Of a stretch of 64,000 nt of DNA, positions 11,234-22,439 are shown piece by piece. Location of the stretch: contig CM027379.1 of the NCBI GenBank assembly GCA_015680905.1, positions 31,328,501 to 31,392,500 on the forward strand. Reading direction: 5' to 3'. The DNA comes from Coptis chinensis. Taxonomy: Eukaryota > Streptophyta > Magnoliopsida > Ranunculales > Ranunculaceae. How positions within the stretch are numbered: the stretch's first letter is position 1; each line of letters starts with the position of its first letter. The notes beneath the pieces are model-generated. The model ran no database searches, was not told the DNA's origin, and saw only the letters and a list, made by a program, of their open reading frames with translations. The translations under genes were made by a program, and so were the position numbers.

Positions 11234-12260
11234 ACCCCAGAGGTTGCCCCACCTCTTCAAGTCAAGAAGACACCAAAAGAGTGCAAGACCCCAGAGGTCT
11301 CTCAACTGACTAAGGCGGATGCTCAGACCAAGCTAAAGGAAAAGGTCAACCTAGGAACTAAAGATGACCCCAAATTCATTTATGTAGGAGATAACCTTAA
11401 GATCCTACTCTCAAGGCACAACTTGTAAGCTTTTTATCATTAAATAAAGATGTTTTTGCTTGGTTGCACATCGATGTGCCTGGAATTGATCCCAATATTG
11501 CATGTCATAAATTAAATGTTAACCCAAATGCTAAACCACCAACAACCTCGAAAGTTATCCCTTAGATTCCAAAAAGAAATCAATGAAGAAGTCAAAAATC
11601 TCAAAAAAGTTGGCTTCATTAGAAAGGTCGATTACCCCGAATGGGCCGCTAACATAGTAGCAGACCCAAAAAAGAATGACACAGTTCACCTCTGTGTGGA
11701 CTGATCTGTCTGTAAAACAGCGGTCGGGTTTGTTATTTCGTTCACATTTCAATGAAATTGCAAAAATTTATTTATAAACAAAAACTAATTCGATCACGTG
11801 ATATTTATGAAAGTGAATTTAGGTGAGAAAATGATGAAAATAAAATAAAATATACTTTAATTATAGATATAGAAAATTCGTTTGAGCGAATCTTATCTCC
11901 ATTAAAAGAGTTAGTCTCGATTTTTAATCCCTAATAACGACTCTTCATCTTTGAATGAGCATTATTAGTGCGTGGAATCAATTCAAAACCCCATCTCTGG
12001 GTGAACTTACTTGATTCCTAATCGTTATAATTATCGAAACACTCTCCCTAACGTAGATAATCTTCACTCGGGCAGAGTTTCTGCTATGAGATTACAGAAC
12101 TAAATTGTTATTCTAATTAACAGAAAATAAAACTAAAATAAAACATTTTAATTAAAAAATGGAAATTAAATTCTTCATTATACTAAAAAAAAACCAGTAA
12201 ACTACTCTACTCCTATGATTGAATGTTAACCATTCAATCAGAAAAACTAAAATTAGACCC

Positions 12261-12272
12261 TTCTATTTATAG
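12261..12272 (-). promoter_or_regulatory. TATA box in solo LTR
   Basis: On the minus strand CTATAAATAGAA is a strong plant TATA match. Its orientation agrees with the LTR start at 12947. Confidence 0.6.
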
Positions 12273-12344
12273 TTTTTCTGATGGTCTAGATTCAATCCAT
12301 CTAATCTAAATCTAACGGTTACAAATAAAATATAATATCTCAGG

Positions 12345-12416
12345 GAATATTCTAGAAATATTCTAGGAAATATTCCAGAAATATTTTAGGGAATATTCTA
12401 GAAATATTTTCTGGAA
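12345..12416. promoter_or_regulatory. Cluster of TTCnnGAA heat-shock-element-like dimers
   Basis: TTCTAGAA at 12350-12357, TTCTAGGAA at 12361, TTCCAGAA at 12373-12380 and TTCTAGAA at 12396-12403 occur in an imperfect direct repeat of GGAATATTCTAGAAATATT. On the minus strand they lie upstream of the TATA box at 12261-12272. TTCnnGAA is the core dimer of heat-shock-factor sites; spacing between dimers is not the canonical alternation, so function is only suggested. Confidence 0.4.
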
Positions 12417-13514
12417 TAGTAATGGGTTTGGACTAATAGTAATAGGCTTTGGCTTTATCTTCATATTCCAAACTGTACGACCATTTTTTGGAAGCTAGAT
12501 ACCGTTACGTAGAGTTTTCTGCACTGATCATTTTAGCTGGTCAAATGCTTTAATCAGAGTTAGGAGACAGAAGATATCGACGTTTGAAGTTTTCTCTTGA
12601 CTTTTGGGCTGATTTAGGTCAGTTTGACCAAGTTCTTTATCCGAAAATCTATTATTTAGCTGGCTTAGGGACTCAAGTTTGGATTCTTCAACTTGTTTCA
12701 TGGTTCTTTGAGTTCATGAGCTTTGCTGGCAGTTTGGAGCTTTAAATGAGCTGATATTGAAGATTTCAAGTCCAAACTTTATTCAACTGTATTTCTTGCT
12801 AAAACGCAGGTTTTGTGTGTATTTTATCGTTGTCTATTGAAACCTGTGAAAATATAAAAATACAATCAATTTACATTTATTAAACACATAATTGACCCAA
12901 ATGTAATGTCTCTACGGGGTTTAAAACACAGTTTTTGGTACTTATCATGGACTTTATCAACCTAAATCTAGAAACTCCTAAGGATAGCTTCCCCTTAACA
13001 AGAATCGACCGACTTGTGGACCAGACTGTTACAACTTCCTCCCGTTCAGCCTAAAGAACGCTGGAGTGACCTACCAGCGACTTGTCACCGATATGTTCCA
13101 AGACATGTTAGGTGACACCATGGAAGTCTACATAGACGACATGGTCGTCAAAAGCAAGAAAGCTGGAGATCACTTAGATCACCTCACACAAGCATTCTCA
13201 GACTTTGGCGAACTCAGATAAAGCTTAACCTTGAGAATTGCCTCTTTAGAGCATCCTCCTAGAAATTTATGGGGTATCAGGTCTCACAACGTGGGATAGA
13301 AGCAAACCGTGATCAGATTCGAGCGTTCTTGGACATGCCCGACCCAAAAACAAAGAAGTAGGTACAGAAACTATCAGGATTGGTGGCAGCTCTAAACCGA
13401 TTCATATCGAGAGCATCAGACAAATGTCGACAGTTCCTACAAATTCTCAATAAGGGCGAACAATTCTCATAGAATGAGCAATGCCACTAAGCGTTCTCTA
13501 CTCTCAAGGACTAT

Positions 13515-13915
13515 TTGACAACACCACCTATGTTGGCAAAACCGATTGATGGTGAAACACTGGGGCTGTACGTAGCAGTGTCTGAGTTTGCTATCAATTT
13601 AGTTCTCTTTAAAGAGGAGCAGAACGCAGAGAAACCGATCTACTTCACAAGCAAGACATTGCAAAAAACTACTCCCACATTGAAAAGGCAGTACTGGCAC
13701 TACTTTATTCAGCAAGAAAGTTCAGGCCCTACTTCTAAGCACATCCAATCAAAGTGCGCACCGACCTGCCACTTAAGAAGATCCTTATTAAAGCCAACAA
13801 GACAACTGGCATGGCAGTATGGGCAGAAGAACTCGGTGAACACCATATTGAGTTCACCCCAAGAACCTCTCAGAGTCATGCCGTTGCTGATTTCTTAGCA
13901 GATTTCCCAGTTGAC
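13515..13915 (+). pseudogene. Tat RNase H (first domain)
   Basis: PPMLAKPIDGETLGLYVAVS followed by NLVLFKEEQNAEKPIYFTSK is the usual tether and RNase H start of Ty3 pol. The C-terminal part lies in another frame as VRTDLPLKKILIKANKTTGM and VADFLADF. A frameshift around 13690-13760 separates the halves. It would have degraded RNA in RNA:DNA hybrids during reverse transcription. Confidence 0.8.
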
Positions 13916-14620
13916 GACCTGAACTGGGAACCAGAGGACAACACCCCGACCTCTAAACAACACGACCCATCGGTATGGTCAATCTTAGTGGATGGAGCTA
14001 GCAATCCAGGGGGCAGTGGAGTTGGAGTAGTCCTAGTGTCACCAGATGACTCTATGGTGGAAAAGTCAGTTCGCATCGATTTTGCGACCTCCAATAATGA
14101 AGCGGAGTACAAAGCCCTGATCATGGGACTCCATATGGCATTAGAGCTCGAAGCTCAGGAGCTCAAGGTCTTTAGAAATTCACAACTGGTCGTTCGCCAA
14201 GTCGCCCATGAATATACCACCAATGAAGATAACCTTTCTAAGTACTTTCAAGTTATAGATCAATTACTGTCTTCTTTCAAGAAAGTCACCATACAACATT
14301 TTCTACGGGAAAAGAATCGCCACGCTAACAGCTTAGCATACCTCGCGACCCAAACACCGAACTGTGACCCAAGGAAACTACTCATCGAAGTAGTCAATCG
14401 ACCTGCTTACCAAAATGAGCACATCCTAGAAGTTACCGACCTATGCCCACTCTCTGACACTCAGATGAGTCAAACATGGATGCAACCTATCATAGATTAT
14501 ATCCAGCTTGGAAAAGCACCAGCAGATCGCACCAAGGCCAGACAGGTTCAATATCAGTCAGGTCGTTACTGCCTTGTAAAAGGCAAACTTTTAAGAAAAT
14601 TCGCTGGAGACCCCATCTGA
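13916..14620 (+). pseudogene. Second (archaeal-like) RNase H typical of Tat elements
   Basis: SILVDGASNPGGSGVGVVL supplies the first acidic residue and the glycine-rich turn, and SNNEAEYKALIMGLHMALEL the Glu. The third motif reads VFRNSQLVVRQV where SDSQL is usual, so that catalytic Asp is Asn. FLREKNRHANSLAYLAT follows. The open frame runs 13754-14620 and includes the end of the first RNase H. A second RNase H in this position identifies the Tat lineage. Confidence 0.88.
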
Positions 14621-15484
14621 GGTGTATACGCCCAGAACAGGGTCAAATGATTTTCGTATAAATCCATGAGGGAGAATGCGGAAACCACGCTGGAGGTTGC
14701 TCTCTGGCTCACAAAGCGATCTTACAAGGATACTTCTGGCCAAGAATGCAGATCGATGCCAAGAAGTATGTACTCAAATGCATTAAGTGCCAACATTGCC
14801 AGCCCTTGGCCATTTCACATGTGGGGCTTGGACATCATGGGTCCATTCCTTCCACAAAAAAGCACAGGCTTTTGATTTGTCCTAGCTGCAACAGACTACT
14901 TCACCAAATAGGTGGAAGCGATTCCCTTGGCTCATGTCAAAGAATCTAATGTCAGAAAGTTCATTTGGACCAACATCATTACCAGATTTGGCCTCCTCCA
15001 CACATTGGTGATGGATAATGGCTCTCAATTCAAGGGGAAAATAGTAAAAGAATTCTTAGCCAAGTGGAAGATCGTTCACGCATTCTCCACTCCCCAGTAC
15101 GATCAGAGCAATGGTCAAGCAGAAGCTAGTAACAAAGCAATTCTGGATAACTTGAAAAAAAAGATCGAAAAGAACAAAAACCAGTGGCCAATGCAGCTAG
15201 AAAACATTCTATGGGTTCATAGAACGATAGCTCGTTCTAGTACAGGCGAGTCACCGTTCTCACTATGCTACGGTACTAAGGCCGTCATCCCTACTGCGCT
15301 AACAATTACAATGACTCGATCTGAGATCATCGAATCTGGTCAGAACAATTCCATTTTTGCTCATGAGGTCGACTTACTTGAAGAACGACGCGACCTAGCA
15401 GCCATTTGAGTGGCATCCTACCATTAAACTCTGAAAAAGACATATAACAAGCGCATTAACCCTCAAAGTTTTCAACTTGGCGAC
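14621..15484 (+). pseudogene. Tat integrase
   Basis: The zinc-binding part reads HEGECGNHAGGCSLAHKAI across a frame change, then KKYVLKCIKCQHCQ (HHCC). The core shows WGLDIMGPF (first Asp), LVMDNGSQFKG (second Asp) and SNGQAEASNKAIL (Glu), so the DDE triad remains. WVHRTIARSSTGESPFSL and YNKRINPQSFQLGD mark the C-terminal region. Stops at about 14876 and 14910 and frameshifts disable it. The sequence stops right after GD at the Athila-like insertion. Confidence 0.87.
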
Positions 15485-16925
15485 TAATAATGGTTAAAAT
15501 TGATCCTTAATTATCTATAGAAGAACACAAACAACTAATGATCAATTTCCTTATCAATATTATTTCTACTCTCAATTCATTATGCAATATAGAGAGTCGG
15601 AATTCATTCCACTCTTAATCGTTAAGAACTTAGAATTCTACTAAAATCAAAGGTGAGAACAATGAGAGTAGTGTTGTTATTTATTTAAACTAAAACTAAT
15701 TATAAATTAGTTAAACTAACAATGCAATAAACTAATTATAAATTAAACTAATTTAAACTAAGCAATTAAAAGGTAAATTTAATGAATAGGAAGAACATAG
15801 AGAAATGATTAATCCATCTATGTAAAGCTATGATTATTCTAACTAGTTTCTTATGTTTTAATCTTAACCTTTATTAATCTACGCAAGGTAAAACAACAAA
15901 AGTCACAATTTTTATTGATCCCTAACCAATCATAGCAATCTCTGTACTAAGATATGATTAGTATAAGAGAAACTCTCCTCCACAAATCTCTTTGTGGAGT
16001 TTTCATTCTCTAGTTCAACTTCTATAATCTCTATCTCTAAACAACTATAGAACTTGAACTTGAAGCACATAAGACAATAAGAAAACCAATGAAGAACAAT
16101 TATAACCCTCATATAGACTTCATAAAACTCCTCTAATAGAGTTTTTAGCCTAGTTTCATTGGGTTCATTAACAATAAACAATAAGAAGAAGATATACTTA
16201 AATTAAACTAAACTTATATTAATAAAACTAATGGTGTAATGGAGTTGGAGGCAAGAACATTAAACCCTAATTATTCTAAACTAATGGGGGAGAGAAAGAG
16301 AACCCTAATTTTTAACTAAACTAAAGAGGGGAGTAGCCAAGTTTTGTTTAGCCTTAACCCTCTTTATATAGGAGAGGATTAGGTTTACAATTTCGTGTAT
16401 AGGCTTTTAGGCTAGGTTATGGACCCATAAATCAAGTCCATAACCCAATTGGTTGAATCCAAGACTTTCAATTCTGGTCGAGTTACTTTAGTATACATTT
16501 TCACTAATTTATATTACTCTGATCGAGTCGAGACCTAGACCATTGGAAAGGTCTTTCTGATCCGGTCATTTTGATATAAAATGGGCCCAAATCCAATGCC
16601 AAAGTCCAAAGATATGACCTTTTGAAGTTCTATTGACTTTTCTTCAGCTCTCTAATCCAGTTTGACTTTCACTTAACAGTTTTGACTTTGGCTTTTTAAA
16701 GGTTTTTTCTCCATAAAACTTGGGCTTTCTTCATAGAACTTTCCTAGCAATCACTTTAGCTCCTTTTAGCGCCTAATTAGTAACGAATTTACATTTATTC
16801 CACTCTGAAGCCTGAAATACTCAAAAGCACGTAATTAGTGATAAACACATATTATTAATAACATAATTGGCTAAATAAAAAAAATATTATTAAAGGGTTT
16901 AAACTACAGTTTTGGGCTCTTATCA
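15485..16925 (-). repeat. 3' LTR of Athila-like element
   Basis: On the minus strand it begins TGATAAGAGCCCAAAACTG at 16925 and ends at 15485 with ...AACCATTATTA (TG...CA changed to TA). The length is 1441 bp. The first 558 bases on the plus strand (15485-16042) match 23796-24342. Confidence 0.85.
16371..16382 (-). promoter_or_regulatory. TATA box in Athila-like LTR
   Basis: The minus strand reads CCTATATAAAGA, a good plant TATA box, oriented with the LTR. Confidence 0.55.
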
Positions 16926-16941
16926 AACCACCCCAAACAAC
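16926..16941 (-). other. Polypurine-like tract before 3' LTR
   Basis: The minus strand reads TTGTTTGGGGTGGTTT directly before the LTR TGATAAG. Just upstream is GCTTGAGGACAAG, a phrase commonly seen before the 3' LTR in plant Ty3 elements and present again at 25070-25085 in the neighbouring element. Confidence 0.6.
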
Positions 16942-19685
16942 ATTTTTCTTGTCCTCAAGCAAATATGATAAATTAAAATAAATGGCCAAAAATATATTTT
17001 CAATTAGTCTCGTTTCGCTCAGTTGCATTGACCATATGTAATAAAGCCTTAAACCACTAAGAATTCTCTAGTGGACAAGTTATAACCTTGTGAGAGTTTT
17101 CTAAAGAAGATACTCACAAACTTCATTTATACTACAACAACTAAAAAATAAAAGTAATTGTTCCTTAATTTTATCTCAGAATCTATACATCTCACTAGTA
17201 TTTAAACAAGGGTGATTATTCTAAAACTTAAACTAATACATGCATAATAATCAAATCATATTAAGATAAACAACTATACAATGAACTATGATATGAAATG
17301 CAGTGGCAGGTCTTTTTCTGAACCTTTTTGGTAGCGTGCCTAAGTAGGTTCTCACAAGGAATGTGTAAAGACACATAACACTCTGATTTTTCTACTCAAG
17401 TTTACTAACTCCAGTGTGCAATGGGCACACGTTTCCTCACAATCTCAATGATAATCCAAGAAAGCCGAGGTCGATCAAACATATCTACCACTTACTATCA
17501 CACCAACCTATTCCAAATTGAGTTAAAGGTCTTTTACTAGGTGATACGGGGCGTTGGCGTTGGTTAAAGAAAGAAGAAAATGGATATTCAAAAAAACAAA
17601 TCTGATAAAATAGGGTCTTTATATTATGTAACTAGAGAAAACCTCGTTCTTATTTTGTTTTTACACTTTGTTTCCATCCTTAGCCTTTTTATTTTGGCTT
17701 TTTGACTCCTTTTATTCTATTTTTTTGAAGTTTTTATTTTAGTTCTATTTCTATTTTCTTTTTCTTTTATTTTCTTTGGATGAAAACTTTCTTTTCTTTT
17801 TCTTTTCTGAAGCAACTAACTAATTTTTGTTTATACAGGTTTTTCTCTTCTCTTTTCTTCACTCATCCTATTTCTCTGACTTATCCAGATAGATAGGATG
17901 ATTTTATTTTTTATTTTGTTTTATTGGGTAAAGGATTTGTGGTTTGTGGAAAGGCTAATGAAAGGCTCAGTGGGGCGACTAGCAGATAATAAATTTCATA
18001 TATTTGTGATTTTCTAGCTATATCAATCCAAAGAGGGCCTAAATTCTCGCTTAGGATATGGTATGGTGATCAAGCAAGTGAATGTGTGGTTTGACTGGTT
18101 TCTCTACTCAGAATTTACTTCTCCCTTGTGTCATCACTCTGATATTTCACTCTTATGAGGTTTTTAGGCTAGATGCTCACAGGATATGTATTAAGTACTC
18201 TAACCTAGGTCTCAGAAAAATATTGACAAGTACAATCAAAGATGCTCATGTAAGATGTTCATGAAAAGATGTAATGACTGTTACCTATTTATTAATCTAA
18301 GTTTCAAAAATTAAATCCTAATTCAAGTACTACGTGAGATTTCTAAACTAATATCATTATGGAGAAGGGAACAATACCATTATCACTAAGTGCCTAGTAT
18401 AAACAATATTTATGATTTTTAATATTTTCTAAAGAAAAGTGCACAATTTACATCCTAAAAGTACCTAATTTTTGCAAATATTTCTATCCCACCCCCAAAC
18501 AATCGAACGCTTTGTCCTCAAAGTGTAAAGAGATAAGGAAAGAATTTATTATAGAAACGTGGCAAAAATTGGCAGTCCTGTAACAAAAATATTGTAAAGA
18601 TGATATGATAACATGAAGCACAGTTAAATTGTTACGTACTACCTAACATCAACTCTACTGGAGTAAACATGACAGACAAAGGGTGGCAAAACGTTTTGAA
18701 ATGAAATACCAAAATACGCCACCCCCAAACAAAATTGGAAAACTCATTTTAAGTTTAAAATTTTTTGTTTGGCCTATACTCCAGAAAGGTGGTATTGTAC
18801 AAAAACTTAGGTCTTTTAAAAAGTCAGATTCCCTAGACTTACTAATATATGTTTATATTTTTTATTTTATTTAGTTTTTATATGTTTTATTTTTAGAAAA
18901 ACAAAATTACGAAGAAGAAATAAAAATGAAACTCACTCCATAGAGAAACACTACTCAAACAACTTAACAAGAAAAAGTGTAAGAGATGAATGCGTGAGTC
19001 ACATGAAACGTGAACTAAGGATCCGACACTTACAACCACTCACTCCAAAAGGAGGGTCCGCTTACTTTAATGGTGCACTCCCATAACATAAGATTGGAAT
19101 GGAGTACACCGAAGAATAAAATGAGTCGTTTATAGTCAGATACTCGAGACTTTATCTAAAATATATATACGTGCAATTTACCATATATTAACAACCTAAA
19201 TAATTGTAGATCTTTCCATAAATAGTTAACACTGAATGCACCATCAAACATAATCAAGCACCAAGACTTTCTACGACGCAACTTAGTGAAATGAAAGTGA
19301 AACCTGATAGACCTAGAATGTAAATGAGCATGCACCTTCTTCTTCTTCTTTGAACGAAAAGGTGTCCAAGTGAATGATCGTGAGAAAATGGATGGTTGTG
19401 AAAGATACGTGGGATATGGATAAGTTATAGAAGGAAGGAATGGAAAAAATGAAAAAGTGTCAGGTGGCTTGTCCTTGGGTATTACTTCTTCACCAGATGG
19501 GTTTAGAAAGTCATGAAGCATAGGAGAAACAAGAAGGTCAAGTGCAAACTCAAGATTCCTTTGAAATGATAGAAGGTGGGGAATATTGGTGATGGAAGGT
19601 GAATGAGTGATATGAGGATGTAAGGTGGGTGAATGGTGCTCAACTAGTGTTCTCAGTTCTAGATCATCAGAAGCCTTGAGATATA
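16942..19685. other. Non-coding 3' internal part of Athila-like element
   Basis: No domain motif is seen on either strand. On the minus strand the part near 17040-17130 (TTTGTGAGTA..., CCACTAGAGAATTC, TTTAAGGC) matches 24895-24990 of the oppositely oriented element, so this is conserved element DNA, not host sequence. Long pyrimidine-rich tracts occupy 17640-17880. RT, RNase H and integrase are absent. Confidence 0.65.
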
Positions 19686-20590
19686 CTAGACATTCCTCAA
19701 TAGGTGGGTCGAGGAAGAAGAACTGGGATATAGGTTGAAAAATTCTTTTTCCGTCATGGCGTCAAGGGATGAATGAATGTCAATAGGAGGGAACTCGTGA
19801 GGTTGCAAAGAAGGGTTGCAAAAGAGTTGAAGGAAATCTCCCTCGATTTCATCTATGTCTAGGGAGTTGAAATTGTGATATTTGTCTTCTTCAATAAGAA
19901 GGGTATCTACTAGTGTGGGGATGAAAGCGTCAGCCGCACTAATGTGAGATACAAAACGCGTAATGGTCTTCACTTCTCCTTCTGCAGGCAAACCTAGTTG
20001 TCCCTGCTTTTGTCTAAACATGTTAACTTCCATAAAAAGATTTCCAAAAAAAAAAAGTCATTGAGCCATCCCGAAAATTTATTTGGGCATTGGTGGTTGC
20101 CAAGAAAAGACACCCTAAGATGATGGGAATGGAATCATGAGCAACTTCTGTGTCAAGAATAACGAAGTCGGACAATGGATAGTAAAAGTCTTGAACTTTA
20201 ACGATAATATTTTCAACTACACCCTTGAGATACTTAATAGAACGATCGGCTAACTACAAGGTCATTTTGGTTGGTTGAAGTTTTGTTAGACCTAGTTGTT
20301 TATATAAATAAAAATGTAGTAAGTTAACACTCGCCCCCAGGTCTAATAAAACAGTTGTTATGAAGTAATCTCCCAAGGTGCATTGTACAGTAGGACGACC
20401 AGGGCCCTTGTACTTAATAATTCCGTTATGTTCAAATAAAGAGGGATATTGTTCAATTAAAAAGGCTTCTTAGGGTATGTTGGTTTTCCTTTTCGTGGTG
20501 CACAACTCTTTTAGAAACTTAGCGTATCCAGGTAAACTTTTTATAGCATCTAGAAAAGTAGATTTATAGTCAGATTTTTAAACACTTCCC
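19686..20590 (-). pseudogene. Athila-like protease and downstream segment
   Basis: On the minus strand: SLPGYAKFLKELCTTKRK, then LLDLGASVNLL (protease active site, D-L-G-A as is usual for Athila), LADRSIKYLKGVVENIIVKV, VILDTEVAHDSIPIILGCLF and FGNLFMEVNMFRQ. This motif series is the Athila protease region. Stops near 20465 and 20255 and frame changes break it. The open part 20033-19686 carries an acidic, serine-rich tail without known motifs and no RT follows. Confidence 0.8.
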
Positions 20591-21369
20591 TAATCTCATC
20601 AAAATTCTCGTCCTTTTTAGACACAATTAGTCTCTAGGGATACGGTGGTTTATCTCTATATTTAGCATAAGGGTCAAAAGTATTATTATTCTTTGCTTTA
20701 TCTTTAGCCGTTTTCCATCTAGGTGGCCAAGTTGGAACCTCTACTGGTGTAGGATATGATCATCAGTTTCTATTATGGGGTTTTGTAAGGGTTTCCCTTT
20801 TGGTTGTGGTGGGACTAGAACATCTATAGTTGTAGGGTCTTCAATTTCTATGGCAGTATTTGGTATGGTTTCATTTTCAGCTTCTGTTTGCGGCCGATCT
20901 TCAGGCATAATTACTTTCTTATCAACTACTCTCCCTGAACGAAGGGTAGTGACTCACCCGTAGTCCCCCCGGGTTATATTATCATTTGAATCAATATCGT
21001 TTATTTTGAAGGCGGTGTTTGTTGACTTAGGATTAGGCATTGCTTGACACGAAACACTTTGTTTGGTTATTATTTTGGTTAAGAGACATGTCAATATCCT
21101 TTTGGCACAAAAGATCAGATCATTTGCATCGTTTGTTGCATCATTTTAGAGTTTTGATCATGCCGATCTTTCATAAAGTTGGAGTTTTGTTGCATAATTT
21201 GATTTTGTTTTTCCAATAAGGTTATTACTACTTCGTTTGTAAATGGTTGAACCGAATTAAGGCTTGTCAATCGTTCATGTCTTGATGTTGATAGTTCGGG
21301 TCATGGGCACTAAACATCTGTTCTTGTCACCTAAGTTTCCTTGTCCTTAAAGTTTAGTTAACTAGTTGA

Positions 21370-22242
21370 AGTTTAATAGTTGTGGTGGTGGTTGTGCATA
21401 AACAAGAGGACAATAGACGAAGTCGGAATGATCAAGACTAAAACAAACATTACAATAAGTAGAGTTAATGTTCATGACTGGAGTGGGTTGTTATTGAACA
21501 GAGAGGACATCTACCTTTTTAGTGAAGGCATCGATAAGAGTTTTAAGCTCGGATCAGGTTTAACCTCAAAAGAAGGAGTGGAGTGGGAAGAGTCATTACC
21601 TCCCCAATTGTTGTTCCTCTTAGATTGATCTTCTAAGAATTTATAAGCCTCTAAGGCTCCTTTACTAAGAAAATTACCCCCAGTCCGCCAGTCATGATAT
21701 CTAGAACCTCTTTATGATGATGTAAAAGCCCCTTGAAGAAGGCACAAACAAGTGTCTTTCGTAAGATTATGATGCGGGCATTCAATGAGAAGATCAGTGA
21801 AATGATTCCAGGCCTCTAAAAAGGATTCATGAGGATTCTGGTGGAAGAAATGAATCTTTTAAAGTATTTCATCTATCTTTAGTGGTGGGTAAAACTTAAA
21901 ACTGTTTCATGAACAATTGAACAAGATTAGCCTATGAGTCCACAGAGTTTGGCGTTTAGACAGTTAACCAAGATGTCGCCTTGTTGGCTAGGGTGAATGG
22001 AAACACCCTAAGTTTAACTTTATCCGGACTTACGCTAGGATGATGGAATGTAGTGAGAACTTGTTCTATCCTACGATATGTTGATAAGGCTTCGTCGTTT
22101 TTAAACCATGGAAAACCGGTAACAAGTTAAATATATTCGGGAATTTAAAAATCCCCCACTAGGTTTTGCAAGAACGATGCGACTTAGGGCCATCATTTAG
22201 GGCTTTGTAAAAATCAGAGAGAGAAATTTCGGTTTTAGCCAT
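21370..22242 (-). pseudogene. Athila-like gag
   Basis: The minus-strand ATG at 22242 gives MAKTEISLSDFYKAL. Across frame changes the gag core reads KVKLRVFPFTLANKATSWL, then ESFLEAWNHFTDLLIECPHH, GALEAYKFLEDQSKRNNNW, and a zinc knuckle YCNVCFSLDHSDFVYC. These are the signature segments of Athila/Tat gag (RLRLFPFSL, EAWERFKDLL, EAYELLE). Many stops and frameshifts are present, so it decayed long ago. Confidence 0.78.
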
Positions 22243-22439
22243 TGATCGCAGTGTAGTGTGTGGTATTCTAGATAATGTGTGCGTTGATGTTTACGATAGA
22301 GCACGTTAGATGGTTTTCTCTTACCATCTAACGCTTATGAATAGCATCATCAATACAAATCTCAGTGTCCTGTAGAAGCGTGGAACACTGAACCAACAAA
22401 TATTTCGAACTAAAATATAACCTATAACTAACCTATAAA

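Larger units (their letters stand above)
11697..12952 (-). mobile_element. Solo LTR (Athila-like) with perfect 5-bp target duplication
   Basis: The insert 11702-12947 begins TGATCTGTC and ends TTATCA on the plus strand and is flanked by TGGAC at 11697-11701 and 12948-12952. On the minus strand it starts TGATAAGTACCAAAAACTG, close to the LTR start TGATAAGAGCCCAAAACTG of the element ending at 16925, and carries a TATA box in the same orientation. There is no internal coding region or PBS. This is the product of recombination between the two LTRs of an inserted element. Confidence 0.92.
11234..13512 (+). pseudogene. Tat reverse transcriptase, split by solo LTR and internally deleted
   Basis: The left part (to 11701) gives EEVKNLKKVGFIRKVDYPEW and ends VHLCVD. 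The right part (from 12948) resumes FINLNLETPKDSFPLTRIDR, so removing the 1246-bp solo LTR and one duplication restores the RT motif. Soon after LVDQT the sequence jumps to CYNFLPFSLKNAGVTYQRLV: the block that normally carries the first catalytic Asp (MDAFSGY-type motif) is missing. The YIDD box is present in MEVYIDDMVVKSKKAGDHL near 13125-13160. The connection region reads GYQVSQRGIEANRDQIRAF. Several stops follow. It is dead as a polymerase. Confidence 0.85.
8527..15484 (+). mobile_element. Ty3/gypsy Tat-lineage LTR retrotransposon, 3'-truncated and nested
   Basis: The domain order is 5' LTR, PBS, gag, CCHH-type linker, protease, RT, RNase H, a second RNase H, then integrase. The extra RNase H domain between the first RNase H and integrase is the hallmark of the plant Tat lineage. 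A solo LTR (11702-12947) splits the RT, and the 3' end after integrase is replaced by an Athila-like insertion at 15485, so no 3' LTR or 3' target duplication is visible. All open frames carry stops or frameshifts, RT has lost an internal block and the second RNase H has lost an acidic residue. It cannot move by itself. Confidence 0.9.

Noticed and set aside
19156..19521. Minus-strand 121-codon open frame in the Athila-like element as a gene
   Set aside because: No conserved motif, low-complexity Lys and Ser runs, and it lies in the non-coding 3' half; chance openness is more likely.
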